A stretch of 64,000 nt of DNA from Membranipora membranacea (lineage: Eukaryota; Bryozoa; Gymnolaemata; Cheilostomatida; Membraniporidae), in the NCBI GenBank assembly GCA_914767715.1, contig OU612069.1:16179387-16243386 (forward strand), read 5' to 3'. Below are positions 32,310 to 43,969 of the stretch, in pieces. The notes below the pieces were generated by a model that had not been told where the DNA came from, did no database searches, and was given only the letters and a program-made list of their open reading frames with translations. Position 1 is the stretch's first letter. Each line of letters opens with the position of its first letter. Both the position numbers and the translations under genes were made by a program.

Positions 32310-35300
32310 GATGTAGGGGTTCATATTAAATAAATGTTGGCTAGCATTATATTTAGCTATTTCAAACCTGTGCAAAATGACAAAATTTTCCATCCACAAA
32401 TAACGTACTCGTCTATAGTAATCAGCTGTAACACAGGTAATTCACAGGTTAATAAAGAGATAATGGGTAGGTTTGAAGGCTGGCCTTTGCTTCAGGTTAC
32501 AGAGAGTGTATTTTTGGCACTTAATGATAGCTTTTTAAGAAATCTCAAGTATGAAGTGAAGGCCTAGAAGCATCAGTCCCTGATGATACGCATTGAAGAA
32601 ACGGTGATCAAGCTGAGGCAGTCTTAATACGTAGGTATCCTTGAATCACTATGTCATCGTAGGTAAAGTCGTAACAAACCAACGTAGCATAAGGCCCTAT
32701 ATTAAATTTGAGGTCATGAAAACAAGCTCTTTCTCTCTTTCTATGGAATGGTATGTTATTCTGGATTTCATTTATATTTCTCTCTTAGCCCGCTCACCTT
32801 TATGTTATGTTTTGATGGTAATGTTGTAAACTACCCCCCCCCGCTCCCCCGAAACAATCTTTTTTTTCAGCACCCACAGGGTACAAAACAGCCTCTTCTT
32901 TTGGAAACATTTTTCCCACTATAAATATGTGGATACTCGATTGCGTAAATTGGCCAACATGCGCATGATGTATGATTATTATGTCTGTGTTTTTTTTTGT
33001 ATCAAATCTTGCAAACCGATTTGTTATTTTCTGTCGGTAGGATTTTTATTAGTCTTATATCGACCAACTTAAAATTGAGTATAATGAAGTTTTCATGGAA
33101 AAACATGGCTCAGCCGTTGGCAAGACTCGACTTAATATCTATCTAGAGTCATTGTTTACGTCAACCAGGCTGCATTGTTTGAGAGCGTGATTGCAAGTGG
33201 GATTCGGTGGCATTCCACTATCAAACACCCACACCTACGCCCCTTTGCAAACCCACATTTTTCCCCACAATCTTTAAAATCAAAAGAATGAAAAAGGAAT
33301 GTTTGATAATGACATAAAACGACATCCTGTAAACCTACGTACTATTTACGCTGCATTGATTATGACTTAATTATCGACATAGTATGCACTTATGACGAAA
33401 ATATAAAGAATTTTGCTCTACATGCCTAATTAGATATTTAAAAACACATTTGCGATGATCACTTTTTACTTATTCCTTCATGTCATTATGATAATGTCAT
33501 ATTTCACATAATCAGGTTTAAGATCTGTGAGGTTAACAAATTGCATCTCAGAGCATCTAGTAAATTTATATAATAGTGTGTGGGCTACTGTCTTGTTTAA
33601 TTAGCATGTCTATGGATTTTCTATTGTTTACTAATTTATTAGCACTTAACATATTTTTAACATAGTTTTAGAATAGCCACACTTTTATTTATGATTTGTA
33701 TCTACATAATTAAGTGAGCCCATTGTCTATAATGTATTACCATAAGTGTGGTGTCTTAATAGTGAGGTAGTATAAGCATATGAATAATAATTTATTGTTT
33801 CTTTGTTTTTATTTAGAGTTGGTTCGACTTCGTTTACAAGTGCAATCATGATAAAACACAGAATGTCTTGATTTCCGTTGCACTAACAGTTAAAAGTGAG
33901 GACAGGTTATCAATTTGAAAATTAGGGCAACAGGGTTTTAATGGTTTGGTAAGATTATGATCACAATATACAGTTTATGCACAAATAATGTCTTCAATAA
34001 ATCACCAAGTCTTGCCTCCCAGTTCTGACAAGCAGAGAAAACTCTTAACTTTGTAGGCAAACATACAATTGCACTGAAAACTAGACAATATAATAATAGC
34101 CTTGTCGCGCGGCTTCTCCTGTGGTTTGGGGAGTAGCCTTCTTGTATTTCTCGCTGTAGTATGAGGAGTTGTCTCCTGGATTTTTAGTTCTAATCTACAC
34201 CACTTAGAGCTTTGACTTTTTCTTTGTACCATAGGCAAATAAATTAACTTTGTCATGTATCATGTCCAAAATATTATATTATTAATGAACTGATTACGCT
34301 AAATTCTTAAAGTAGTAATGTGTAAAATGGCCAAGTAAAAATTAAATAACCTCACGGCACAAGTTTAGTCTGAGTAACTTATCAAGCTTCGTTTATGATA
34401 AAGAGGTATCTTGTATCAGGCTATTTTGCCAAAACGGCGTGCACATGTACTCGGGTCATTTCGTACTAGATGTTGAACCCTTTCAGTATTTGAAATGTCA
34501 CATTCTTCTCCAAAATATATTTTTAACTGACACTCCAAAATGAAATGTAGAATTGTAGACAGAATTTTGCCCACCTTCTCACCAAAAATCACTGTCCTGC
34601 CCTTCCAGGGACTTTTATCCTTACCTCAAGGTTGGACAGATATCTTAAGTTAAGGGGTGTGTTCTGATGTGCTGAATGTTCAGCGTTGGGGATATGGGCG
34701 TACGCCAGCTTTAGGTGATACTAATGGCAGGGAGGGTGGGAGGTATATCCCACCCTCCCTGCTGATGATATGGTGAGGGTTGTAAAAATGTCTATTACCT
34801 GATGTCATTATATAGTGAGAAAGGGCTTTTGGAAAACGCACTATTCAGTTATTATGTAAGGTTACGAAAGTAGTTATGGGATTGTTTTCTAATGACTGAC
34901 ACCCCTGTGGTTATGTCAGTAATATTTTTGAATACAAATATGTTTTCACTAAAATTTCTCTGATTTAGTTCTAATATGTGCGAACTCTGAAATTGGCAAT
35001 AAAAAACTAATAAAATGTAATAAAATATCGATTAATTACATTTGCGGAATTCGGAAAAAATTGCAGAAATAAATAATATGCCTGGCTGAGGGGAAATGGC
35101 TGCCAAGGAAGGATGGAATTCTTCATCTAAAAATAACCATAGACCTTTATCGAGTTAATAATTCATGGCATGCATAACAAACGTCATTTAGGAACCGTCT
35201 GCAGTCAAAAAACTAATGCCCTGACCTAGGAAATTTTATTTGCAAATACATTCAACAATAGAGGGTACGGTATGCCACCTTGTTGACATACCACCATCCA

Positions 35301-35850
35301 CTACTATTGGTTACCGTCAGGTTCATGTGGTAACTGATGAAAATACACCAAGATTTTCCTCTCTATTTGTTTTTGTGTCTTTTACCCGTCATTCAGATCA
35401 AAGCATTAAATTAAGGGTGACCTCATCTATAAGACCCTAACATATTCACAAGATGAAAAACTCACCGTTTTGCAAATGTAATATTTCCGACTGCTGAGAA
35501 AAGATTATCCTGCTATCCTATGTCTACCCGCTTCACCTGTTGACTTTAGCATTTTGACAAGGCCATTACATAGTAATAAAATATACATTCATATGTATAA
35601 ATATATCTTATATTGCCATTTTACAATTCTAACTTGACTTGACCATAAAATTAATCAACTTGCTGCAACAGGTTTATTTTTTTCTACCCTGCAGGATAAA
35701 AATAAACCTTAGCTAAAATAGTTGAATTTCATGGGATTCAATACAAATAAATAGATGAATAATTGTGAATCTTAGCATTAACTCCTTGATACATTTGTAT
35801 TATATTACAGATGAAGGAAATCAAATTCATCAGTTCCCCAAATGGCGACT
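32310..35850. other. Intergenic region, no supported gene
   Basis: Mostly AT-rich with short chance ORFs. One compact hairpin lies at 34727-34762. Confidence 0.45.
34727..34762. repeat. GC-rich hairpin, 14-bp perfect stem
   Basis: GCAGGGAGGGTGGG and CCCACCCTCCCTGC flank an 8-nt loop. It is markedly GC-rich for its surroundings. Confidence 0.85.
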
Positions 35851-35864
35851 TTCTTCTAAACAAC

Positions 35865-36320
35865 CAGATTTTTACAAATTGTTTCTATATACTATAGCTT
35901 TCCCTAAAAAGTAAATTAATATTTCAAATGTCTCTTGCAAAATAAAAACCTTATCTCATTTCGCTATTACAACACATTTACTTCCAATGATAGTTTGATG
36001 ATCGATTTTACAAATTGTTTCTATATATACTATATCTTATTCTCTCTTTTCTTTTACATATTGGAAAAGTAAATCAATTTTTCCAATTTATCCATTTTCA
36101 TTGTACGCTATGACACCACAATCACTTTCAATGATAGTTTAATGATCGATTTTACATATTATATATATATATATATTGTTTCTATATATATATTGTTTCT
36201 ATATATTATACTACTCATTCTTTTTTTCAGATATCGGAAAAGTAAATCAATTTTTCCAATGCATCCATTCTCATTGTACTATGACACAATAATCACTTCC
36301 AATGGTATTTTGATGATTGT
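35865..36320 (+). repeat. Three diverged tandem copies of a ~130-185-bp unit
   Basis: Each copy has gattttaca(a/t)att..tttctatata, a pyrimidine run, ggaaaagtaaatcaatttttcc, ccattt/ctcattgta, acac.acaatcac and ttccaatg.ta.tttgatgat. A (TA)n/(TATTGTTTC) microsatellite expands the third copy. Confidence 0.7.
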
Positions 36321-36438
36321 GCCACTGTGCCTTCAACACCATAATACATTACCTCCAACAGTTCTTATCTTCACTTCTACACTTGTGCAATTTCGGAGGT
36401 ATAAACATTTCATACAGCAAGGTCGTAGTTTAGATAAA

Positions 36439-36594
36439 ATGGAAAGGGAGGCAAATGTCCATGAGGATGGGAAGAAACAACAGGTGAGGGGCCGCCGGGG
36501 GAGGGGCAAAAGTCTGGGGGGCTCAGACTACGAGTGGGGTGATGTTAGCGATAAGAGGGAGTTCATTGATCTTAGACCCCCTGTGATGTCTTGA
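36439..36594 (+). CDS. Possible terminal exon fragment (Arg/Gly/Lys-rich)
   Basis: A distinctly GC-rich stretch in an AT-rich area, open to TGA at 36594. It encodes MEREANVHEDGKKQQVRGRR and on to LGGSDYEWGDVSDKREF. The frame is open back to 36142 through repeat sequence, and a candidate acceptor (TTTTTTTCAG) lies at 36230. I do not recognise it and no partner exon is evident. It may be a real exon or a coding relic. Confidence 0.25.
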   Translation: MEREANVHEDGKKQQVRGRRGRGKSLGGSDYEWGDVSDKREFIDLRPPVMS

Positions 36595-37194
36595 CAAATC
36601 CCGAGCTTTCAAATTGATATCTAGCAACTAAAAGTCTCAAATTAGATGATTCTGACGCAGAACATTCAATTGTAATGTTTCTAGGCCACTTATTTTAGCA
36701 TTCTGGGGAACGCAGTGCCTCCCTGCTCTCACAAGAACTATGGATCTGCACAGTGGCAAAAACAGAGAAAAAGCAGGAAATGAATACTTCACATATTGTA
36801 TTATTTATTATTTATAATCATGGTTACGACGTTATGATGTGAATCATTTGTTTATGGCAAGTTTAAAAATGCAGATATCCATGATTGAAATGTCCGAATT
36901 TTTCTCCTAAGAGTGAATTACGGATAAAATCATTCTTCCTTGTTTTCTTTTCTGGCACGTCAAGGAAAGGCTACCAACACAAATGTTAAATTCTGATTAT
37001 GAAAACAATTATTACAAATAAGGTTTCCAAGAAATTGCCAAACTTACTACATGACTGAAATGGTGTAATCACAGAAATCATGAGAAATAATTTCAGCAGA
37101 ATTATTCATATGACGCCTCAGTATAGAGGAAAACAGTAATCATAGGAGGAAAATAAGTTTGCATTTCCACATAAAAGCCTATATTATTGAATTT

Positions 37195-37335
37195 AATTGC
37201 TAGCTAACATTCTTTCACTCTTTACTTTATATAAGCTACCACTCCAGTTAGCTAAATTTAATGCTAGCTTGCACAAAGTCACCCTCAGACAATAGCTAAA
37301 CTAAACTCTTTCTTATATTCATTCCTCTAGGCTGT
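37195..37335 (+). repeat. GCTAGC-type interspersed element, compound copy
   Basis: Contains gctagctaacatt twice in diverged form, then aaagtcaccct, aatagctaaactaaactct and cattcctctagg. Confidence 0.65.
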
Positions 37336-37395
37336 CTGGCATAAATACATTGTACGTGGCCACGTGGTAGGAGGGGGACAATGCAATTGTGATTC

Positions 37396-37830
37396 ATGCG
37401 TCAAACATGTGAATCTAAGTTAATGAGATTGAATGGAATGTCATATGGGACAGTGGGTACCCTGGAACTTGCAAAGCAAGGACTTAAGAATTTACCCTGT
37501 TGGTGCAAGCGGGACAACATAATGCAGCCAAACATTCAAAAGCCGGGGCTGAGATATGAATATTTGATCAAAATGCGTAAACAATCACATTTTATGATCG
37601 ACCTCGTTTATAAAAGGAATTCATTATTGAGTTTGGGCGGGCACATCTTGTCTGATCTGATCACCAAAAAGTCTCGATTAAAAATTCCGAAGAGTGAAAA
37701 CCATCGTCACCAGAACACCAGAGCTTGGTGTCAACGGCAACCACGTCGACAATCAATCTATTTATATCACTCAATCAGCTGGCATGGTGTCAAAGTAATC
37801 TTACAACAAATCACAATAACCCAGGTTTAA
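37396..37830 (+). CDS. ORF of 144 codons, unknown
   Basis: A true ATG starts an uninterrupted frame with no recognisable domain, signal peptide or repeat. Composition is Lys/Arg/Gln/Leu-rich. It is longer than most chance ORFs here, but no second copy, splice context or conserved motif supports it. It lies about 800 bp upstream of the Sprouty 5' UTR exon and could equally be a relic or chance. Confidence 0.2.
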   Translation: MRQTCESKLMRLNGMSYGTVGTLELAKQGLKNLPCWCKRDNIMQPNIQKPGLRYEYLIKMRKQSHFMIDLVYKRNSLLSLGGHILSDLITKKSRLKIPKSENHRHQNTRAWCQRQPRRQSIYLYHSISWHGVKVILQQITITQV

Positions 37831-38169
37831 ATGGCTATAATTCTATGTTTTCATTGGCTGTTGATAAGGAAGTAACCAAATATGGTTGATAATAATAAAC
37901 CTTGGATTAGAGATATAGCCGTTCTCACGCATAGTGTTATTGTGTAGCGATTGCCCATTATCATTATCCAATGGGATGAGATTCCCATACACAGTCCTTC
38001 GTCATTAATGAATCATTGACAGATTTATAGGATAAAAATAATATGACAACTTGCCAACCGTTTTATTTCTATACGATCTCGCTCGCTTGGTAATCCTGCT
38101 CTGTCGCCATTAGTAAAATCTAACTGGCGAGATCCACATTTCACTGCCATAAGCTCGGCAGTCAGTCGA

Positions 38170-38357
38170 TCAGTCTATCTAGTGCTATATGCTGGTACAT
38201 GTAGCAAGCAAGCGCTGACGCACACAGTCAACTTAGTCTTCCGATGCCGCTCAACTCAACGTTTATTGGAATATAGCAGCTTTAAAACAAGAACTTCATT
38301 CCGGCAAAGTAAACTGTGGATTACATTTATGTTCTTCTATCGTCTTCTACTTCAAAG
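38170..38357 (+). promoter_or_regulatory. Likely Sprouty 5' UTR exon / promoter region
   Basis: Base composition rises from about 38080. TTCAAAG|GTAAGA at 38351-38363 is a strong donor, and an acceptor (TACTTTCAG) at 40031-40039 would join it to the coding exon. The transcription start is not determined, so the left limit is approximate. Confidence 0.45.
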
Positions 38358-40039
38358 GTAAGATTCGACGAGCAGATTTAAGATAATGGGGCAGACTAGC
38401 TTAAGGATTCAATAAAAACCTGTGACTAAGTTCATTTATATAGTTGATATCAATACGGTACTACAAACTTCTTTCCCCATGAATGATTCAAATCAAATTC
38501 TCAACTCTTGAGTACAGAGTACAGAGTAGAGTAAGTAATGATAGCGGAACACAAATGTTACTCACATTACGGACCCAACTGGTATTGCAAGTGAAACGTA
38601 CTCAGCTCAGAGTCAGTCTTGCATGAACTTTGCTGGTGAAAACCGAATTCAGCAGCTCAAGGGGTCAAACCCCTCTATAACTGTAACCTATGGTGCTCCA
38701 TTGAGTTTGCGGTTACCTTCAACTCCTTTTTTGGCCACGATGCACACTTTGACATCCTATATAGAGCTGTAGGAATTTAACAATTCAGGAAATTCAAAAT
38801 TCACATTAGCGGCCATGTCAAAATCCACCGTACTGCACAATGTCCTAACAAGATTGTCTGACCTTGGGGAAAGTTGAATAGTGTTGTCCCTTACACTGTT
38901 CAGTCAACAGAGGGGTGTTGGTTTCCGGCTCTTCACGCCCAAGGAAGTCATCGTAGCGTTGACAAAGAGAAAAAATCGAATGAAACACAAAAGGGCTTAG
39001 CCTTACTTAGGAGGGAGCTATGCCAAGGTGGGTTTCAATGCAATAGGAAATGGATGTAAAGTCATGGCAGGATTAGCATTAAAAGGCAAAAAAGAAATTA
39101 TTTCGACATGAACACAGTAGTAACATGAAACTAATGGAGCATTGTGTACTATGTGATATCTCGAACAGACGTTTAGCTTATAGATTTCTACAATAGTTTT
39201 TGATTTCAATTACCGATTGTGGCGTTGCGAAAAAGCACCAATATAATTTGATTGTTATAAAGAGTACTCTTCTAATGAAAGATCTTAGCGATACTGTGAT
39301 ACCGGAGTCAATATCAGCAAGTGTAAGGCAAATATCAAATGTCCATGGGGACCTGAGTCGAGTAGAAGCTGATATTTAAAGTGCTTCCTCATTCAAAGTT
39401 TGACTTTAATCTAGGACTGGAGTGTAGCCTTGTAACACAGCTTCTTTATTGGTTTGGGTAAACTTCCCGAAACCAAAAAAGTAGCCACATGACAAGGCTA
39501 GGACTTGAGTGCAACATTAATAACTGCTCCCTCAATGTCACTTCTCTGCTCTACTCTAGTTATACCAAGTTTGATCCAAATTGCCTGCATTCAGAGTTGC
39601 TCCCGATCCAGTTCGAAGGGAGCAACTGGAATGTAGGTAATTGGAATAAACTTGATCTATACTTTAGTGGTTTTATTGGGAGTTGGGAAGACTGGCTGTT
39701 ACAATTCGACAGTGCAACCAAGGAGTTGTGGACCTACAACTCCTTGGTGCAACTGAACTGATGATTGTGCAGCTGGCAGAGTGGGTAGCACTGACAACGG
39801 CAACTGGAGATTGTGATTGACAACAGTGATAAATGTGGTTCATTTAATATGTATTCTATGGCCTTCTATCAATGAGTACAATTGCACTCAAAAGTGGCAT
39901 GGAGTTTTTTGGTAATGAGAATATCGCACAAGTACATCATGTTTCTTCTTGGCAATAGGGTTTACCACCATGTATACACGATGCATATTAAGATTGACCA
40001 TAATATTATGCTTACACATCGATGTTTTTGTACTTTCAG
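38358..40039. other. Probable Sprouty 5' UTR intron with foldbacks
   Basis: No supported coding segment. It includes a foldback (39567-39653) and a 13-bp perfect hairpin ACCAAGGAGTTGT/ACAACTCCTTGGT near 39717-39748. Confidence 0.45.
39567..39653. repeat. Foldback element (AAGTTTGATCCAA termini)
   Basis: AAGTTTGATCCAAATTGCCT..GTTGCTCCC is mirrored by GGGAGCAAC..AGGTAATTGGAATAAACTT. Related ends occur at 3255-3300 and 22541-22639. Confidence 0.75.
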
Positions 40040-40117
40040 ACCATAGACACAACGATAAGAAGGATTAGACCACCCAGCAGGGAACATCCAAACAATCAAT
40101 AATAGCCACATACTTAC

Positions 40118-40162
40118 ATGCTCAATCATTGGGATACACCCGGTGTGCTGGTAGTAGCATAA
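40118..40162 (+). promoter_or_regulatory. Upstream ORF (14 codons) before Sprouty
   Basis: ATG at 40118 and TAA at 40160-40162, ending 12 nt before the Sprouty ATG and in the same frame as it. The TAA also rules out an N-terminal extension from this exon. A uORF this close usually lowers translation of the main ORF (general knowledge). Confidence 0.5.
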
Positions 40163-40174
40163 AGTGGGAGCGTC

Positions 40175-41251
40175 ATGAGTGACACTGTCGCTGTTCATCG
40201 GCTGAAACCAACTATAATATCAACGCCTGGCTCGGTCAAGCAGTCAAATACGGATACAAGTAAACAGCATCAGTCAACACCAGATGTTAGGCATATACAA
40301 GTTGGCAAAAACACTAGTATCGATAGTAGTAAGCGAGTGTTGAGCATTGATGTATTGCAACCAGAGCATCGTGAGAATGATTACCAAACTAGACGGAGGC
40401 TTAGAGACACTAGAAATGATAAAGAGAATGTTAATTTTACAGACAGTGGGGTCGTCCATGCTCATAGTGCAGAGGTGATCTCTCCTGCAACCGCACCAGA
40501 AGAGGTGGAGTGGGGAACAGTACCCTTCTCAGCTGACCAGAACGCTTCTTTAAAACTGCCCTTAGGTAGAACCCGTTCAAACGAGAATGTGCGAGTGGGA
40601 CACACCGCTGAAAATACTGAAGAGAACATCCCATCTGAGCACACAACGCAAAGGACTAACAATGAGTATCTGACGAGAGCTGAACTTCAGCCGAAACGAC
40701 ATAGCGGGCAAGAATTACTTCCCGGTAGCTGGGATAGATCATCCAATCGCTCAAGCAGACCATCTTCTGCGGAGGTCAGTCCTCCGATAGTAACACAACC
40801 GATGGCATTTGAACCGATCCCCAAAAGCATCAGTAGCAGTAGATCCAGGAGTGCTTTTGAGGAAGTAGTAGGCTGCTCGGAATGCTCAAAATGTGGCAAA
40901 TGCCGTTGTCCTTGCTGCTCTAAGCGACGTGAACTTCCAGGCAATTGGGTCTGCGGTGGAAAGTGGTATTGCAGCGGTGAATCAGTTATTGACTTGCTGT
41001 CATGCATGTGTCTCGTGAAAGGACTATTCTATCATTGCTGTGATGACCCACATGATGTCGACCCTGATCCAGATCCTTGTGACTGTTCCGGATCGAGGTG
41101 CAACTCTCGATGGGCAACTATGATTGGACTAAGTTTCTGTTTGCCGTGTCTGCTCTGCTATTGGCCAATGACTGCCGGATATAAAGCGGTGGACGCTTGC
41201 TATAATTGTTTCTGTTGCAGGCCAAGCAGATGTACGTGTGACAGGAAGTGA
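40175..41251 (+). CDS. SPRY: Sprouty, inhibitor of receptor tyrosine kinase signalling (358 aa)
   Basis: A single-exon CDS. Sprouty proteins antagonise FGF/EGF-type receptor signalling through Ras-MAPK at the plasma membrane. Residues 234-355 form the Sprouty cysteine-rich domain: CSECSKCGKCRCPCC, ELPGNWVCGGKWYCS, VIDLLSC, the hallmark VKGLFYHC, RWATMIGLS and LPCLLCYWP. A serine-rich motif (about 186-226) precedes it, as in the family. In the N-terminus, VLSIDVLQPEHRENDY (residues 55-70) has the spacing of the vertebrate VLSLD...NEY segment, so Tyr70 is the likely phospho-tyrosine that recruits SH2 partners. NNEY at Tyr165 is a second candidate. There is no EVH1 domain, so this is Sprouty rather than Spred. 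An in-frame stop 12 nt upstream fixes the start. Confidence 0.95.
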   Translation: MSDTVAVHRLKPTIISTPGSVKQSNTDTSKQHQSTPDVRHIQVGKNTSIDSSKRVLSIDVLQPEHRENDYQTRRRLRDTRNDKENVNFTDSGVVHAHSAEVISPATAPEEVEWGTVPFSADQNASLKLPLGRTRSNENVRVGHTAENTEENIPSEHTTQRTNNEYLTRAELQPKRHSGQELLPGSWDRSSNRSSRPSSAEVSPPIVTQPMAFEPIPKSISSSRSRSAFEEVVGCSECSKCGKCRCPCCSKRRELPGNWVCGGKWYCSGESVIDLLSCMCLVKGLFYHCCDDPHDVDPDPDPCDCSGSRCNSRWATMIGLSFCLPCLLCYWPMTAGYKAVDACYNCFCCRPSRCTCDRK

Positions 41252-42390
41252 TCAACGCCATGATGTCAACTATTTCACACTCCACGTTGGAATCGGATTA
41301 TCAGTCATCTTCTTTCTCTCTAATCCATTGATCTCACTTTGCTGCTAGTGGTTTTTTTCTTTTGTAAAAAATGTCTATTGCTAAACTGTTGAAGTGTAGA
41401 TGTGCCCATTTTTTTTTACTACAGACCCATTGCAGGCGGTTGGTCTGGAGAATCGATTGTATTTTTGTGACTTATGAAGCAGCGTCAAGGTTTGAAACCT
41501 TTGCTGGTTTTCCAAAATGTTACTTGAATGTAATTCAAACTGAATATTAAAAAAACTTGGTATTTTATCATTTGTTCATTGTTCGTAGGTTCTCAATTCC
41601 CATCACTGATGCCTCATTGCCCAGCATAAATAGCAAGAGAAAAATGTAGCTGCATGGTAGAGGCTACAGCGAAATATGCTAAAGCCAAGAATCCTTATAC
41701 TTCTAAGCCAAATTTATATGAATGAAATCAATCAAAAATGAGTTTGTGTGCGTCACTTGGCCATCAACGGTCTGGAATAAACTTGTCAAGTGGGAATATG
41801 ATTAATGAAGCGAAATACAGAAAAATGCCGCAGAGATTTAGCAACATGAAAACAACACATTATTTGTTCATATTATTCAACAACAGTAAAATTTCTAGTT
41901 TTTTACGAAACTTATATATCATGACAAAAAAATGTTCACCGCAGTGGATGATGATATGTAGTAGTAGTAGTATTCTACTTTATTTAAATTAAAAACTTGG
42001 GAAAAGAAGTACCTCTAATTGCAGGCAAATTGTTGAGTTAACATGTATGACTTGATGAATCTGATGTAAACACAGGATAAAATTTTGAAAACCTGTTTGC
42101 AAGAAAACACAATGAGGATATGTTGAATCAGCGCTGCGTTTGACTTTGCCTGATAGGTGTTAGGAAACTTTCCTATGGATATTTTCAAGTACACACATGG
42201 ATCAAACAACAAAATCAGGTGACAAATGTGATTAATGTCTTGTATGTACGTAGGAAGTGTTGTGTGGTAAACTACTTGGTATGCAAAACAAAAGGTGGTG
42301 AGTGACGATTGTTAGAGCCACAATTGATCAGAGGCAGGTAGATAATCAGCTGATGGTATCTGGCAATAACTCTAAGGAAGCTTTACTAGG
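41252..42390. other. Sprouty 3' UTR and downstream intergenic
   Basis: No canonical AATAAA close to the stop is obvious. No further gene supported. Confidence 0.4.
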
Positions 42391-42394
42391 AATA

Positions 42395-42610
42395 TATCAC
42401 GTCGCTCAAAATTATCGCTCACTTGGATTTTTGATTAGACAAATTTGTTCCCAAAACACTCACTCAGAATGTATAAAGTTTCATCTATTAGTGAGCAATT
42501 TGTGATCCATTACCCTTACAGCTCTCTTGCACTGAGTGAGCGTTCAGATTGTGATTTTGGCTGTTTCTCATTGTAAGACCCACTGCACCTCTGGCTCACA
42601 TTCAACAAAG
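42395..42610 (+). repeat. Dispersed repeat, second copy of 29415-29600
   Basis: Same ordered blocks, with an extra ~40 bp in the middle. Confidence 0.65.
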
Positions 42611-43960
42611 CAGTGCAATAAATGGATAATAATATGTATTCTGTAGACACATTTGGAGTTTTACATTTAAGGGAAACTGAAAAGCAGTGAAGTTAGTTTT
42701 AATTAAAGCATTCCAAACTGTATGTTGTACCGCATTGCTGGAATATCCGAGGTGAAACGGGATTTTTTTTTATACCCAGGATGTCTGGTGACAAATTTCC
42801 GGATACATATGACCAACCTGTTGAGAGCTTTGGCCTTAAGACTTGGCTCTTCAGACATCTCTGTTCTTTCCTGGTATGATGATATCATTGACCCTAGAGT
42901 ACAGAACCCGTCATGATATACAACTTCCTGAGCTTAGATATGGGCCGACATTTCCTCATATTCCTGTGGAGCTGTTGGACTCTTTGATTATATTACCAAA
43001 GTCAATTTTTAGGTACAACATGTTGCTTGTTGGGATTGATGCATGACTAAAGGGTAGTTTTTTAACAGCTTACTGCATAGCTAACTATGTAATACAGTGT
43101 AAACTGGTTAATTCAAACTATATAATTCAAAATTCCTGTTAATTCATACAAGGAAATTTGGTCCCTCCAGCCAGATTTCAATGCATTCTAATGTCACTTA
43201 ATTCAAACTCTGCTTAATAAGAGCAAATTTTGGTGGTCCCCAGAGGTTTGAACTAAGTGAACTGCACTGTATGATGATGTCATTGTAGTTTCTGCTTCTG
43301 CTTAGTAATTGCAGTCAACCGGGTCCTTGTAGCAACGTCCATATCATCAGCACGGCGATTGTATATATAATCCTGAGTTTTATGTTCATTATTAGGTTTC
43401 GGCAGAAGACAATGAGAATGAACTGATTATTTTTTGAATGATAAGAGAGTCTCGTTGGATGAGTAACATCTAATGCTCTTATGACAGTGGAATTCATCGG
43501 AAATTAACAGATTTCTTGGACGTTTCCAGTGCAACCAATCACATAATCACCACTTGTCATGGGTTTCATCATTAAAACTTTTCCTCATTGCAAATCACAG
43601 CTAACGTAATGGAAAGTGAATAGTCGGTAATGTAACCTGAAAAAATGTAAATGACCTGAATGCCAAATCCGTTTCCATCTGAACAAAATCGATCACAAAT
43701 CTGCTGGTGTTTTAGGGACAGCCATAGATCAAACAGACTGTGTGTATTTGTAAGGAGAATCTGCAGCTAGCTATTACCAATTGTAATCTGGGATGGAATG
43801 TTTTTTTTGTGTATCCTGGTGTCAGGTCGGTGCCGGGCCAGTGTAAAAGGGATGCTACTTCAGTTTAGTATCTTTTCTCTTTCATCTTTATTAGCTTGTC
43901 ATACTCGTTTTCCCCCTCAACACTATATGAATGTTAACACATTCGCTTGCCCACAATAGA
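42610..43960. other. Intergenic region, no supported gene
   Basis: Short open frames near 42720-43050 have no recognisable domain. Confidence 0.4.
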
Positions 43961-43969
43961 GGGATAAAA

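Noticed and set aside
42720-43046. Possible degraded retroelement coding region
   Set aside because: Short overlapping frames with no motif I could name.
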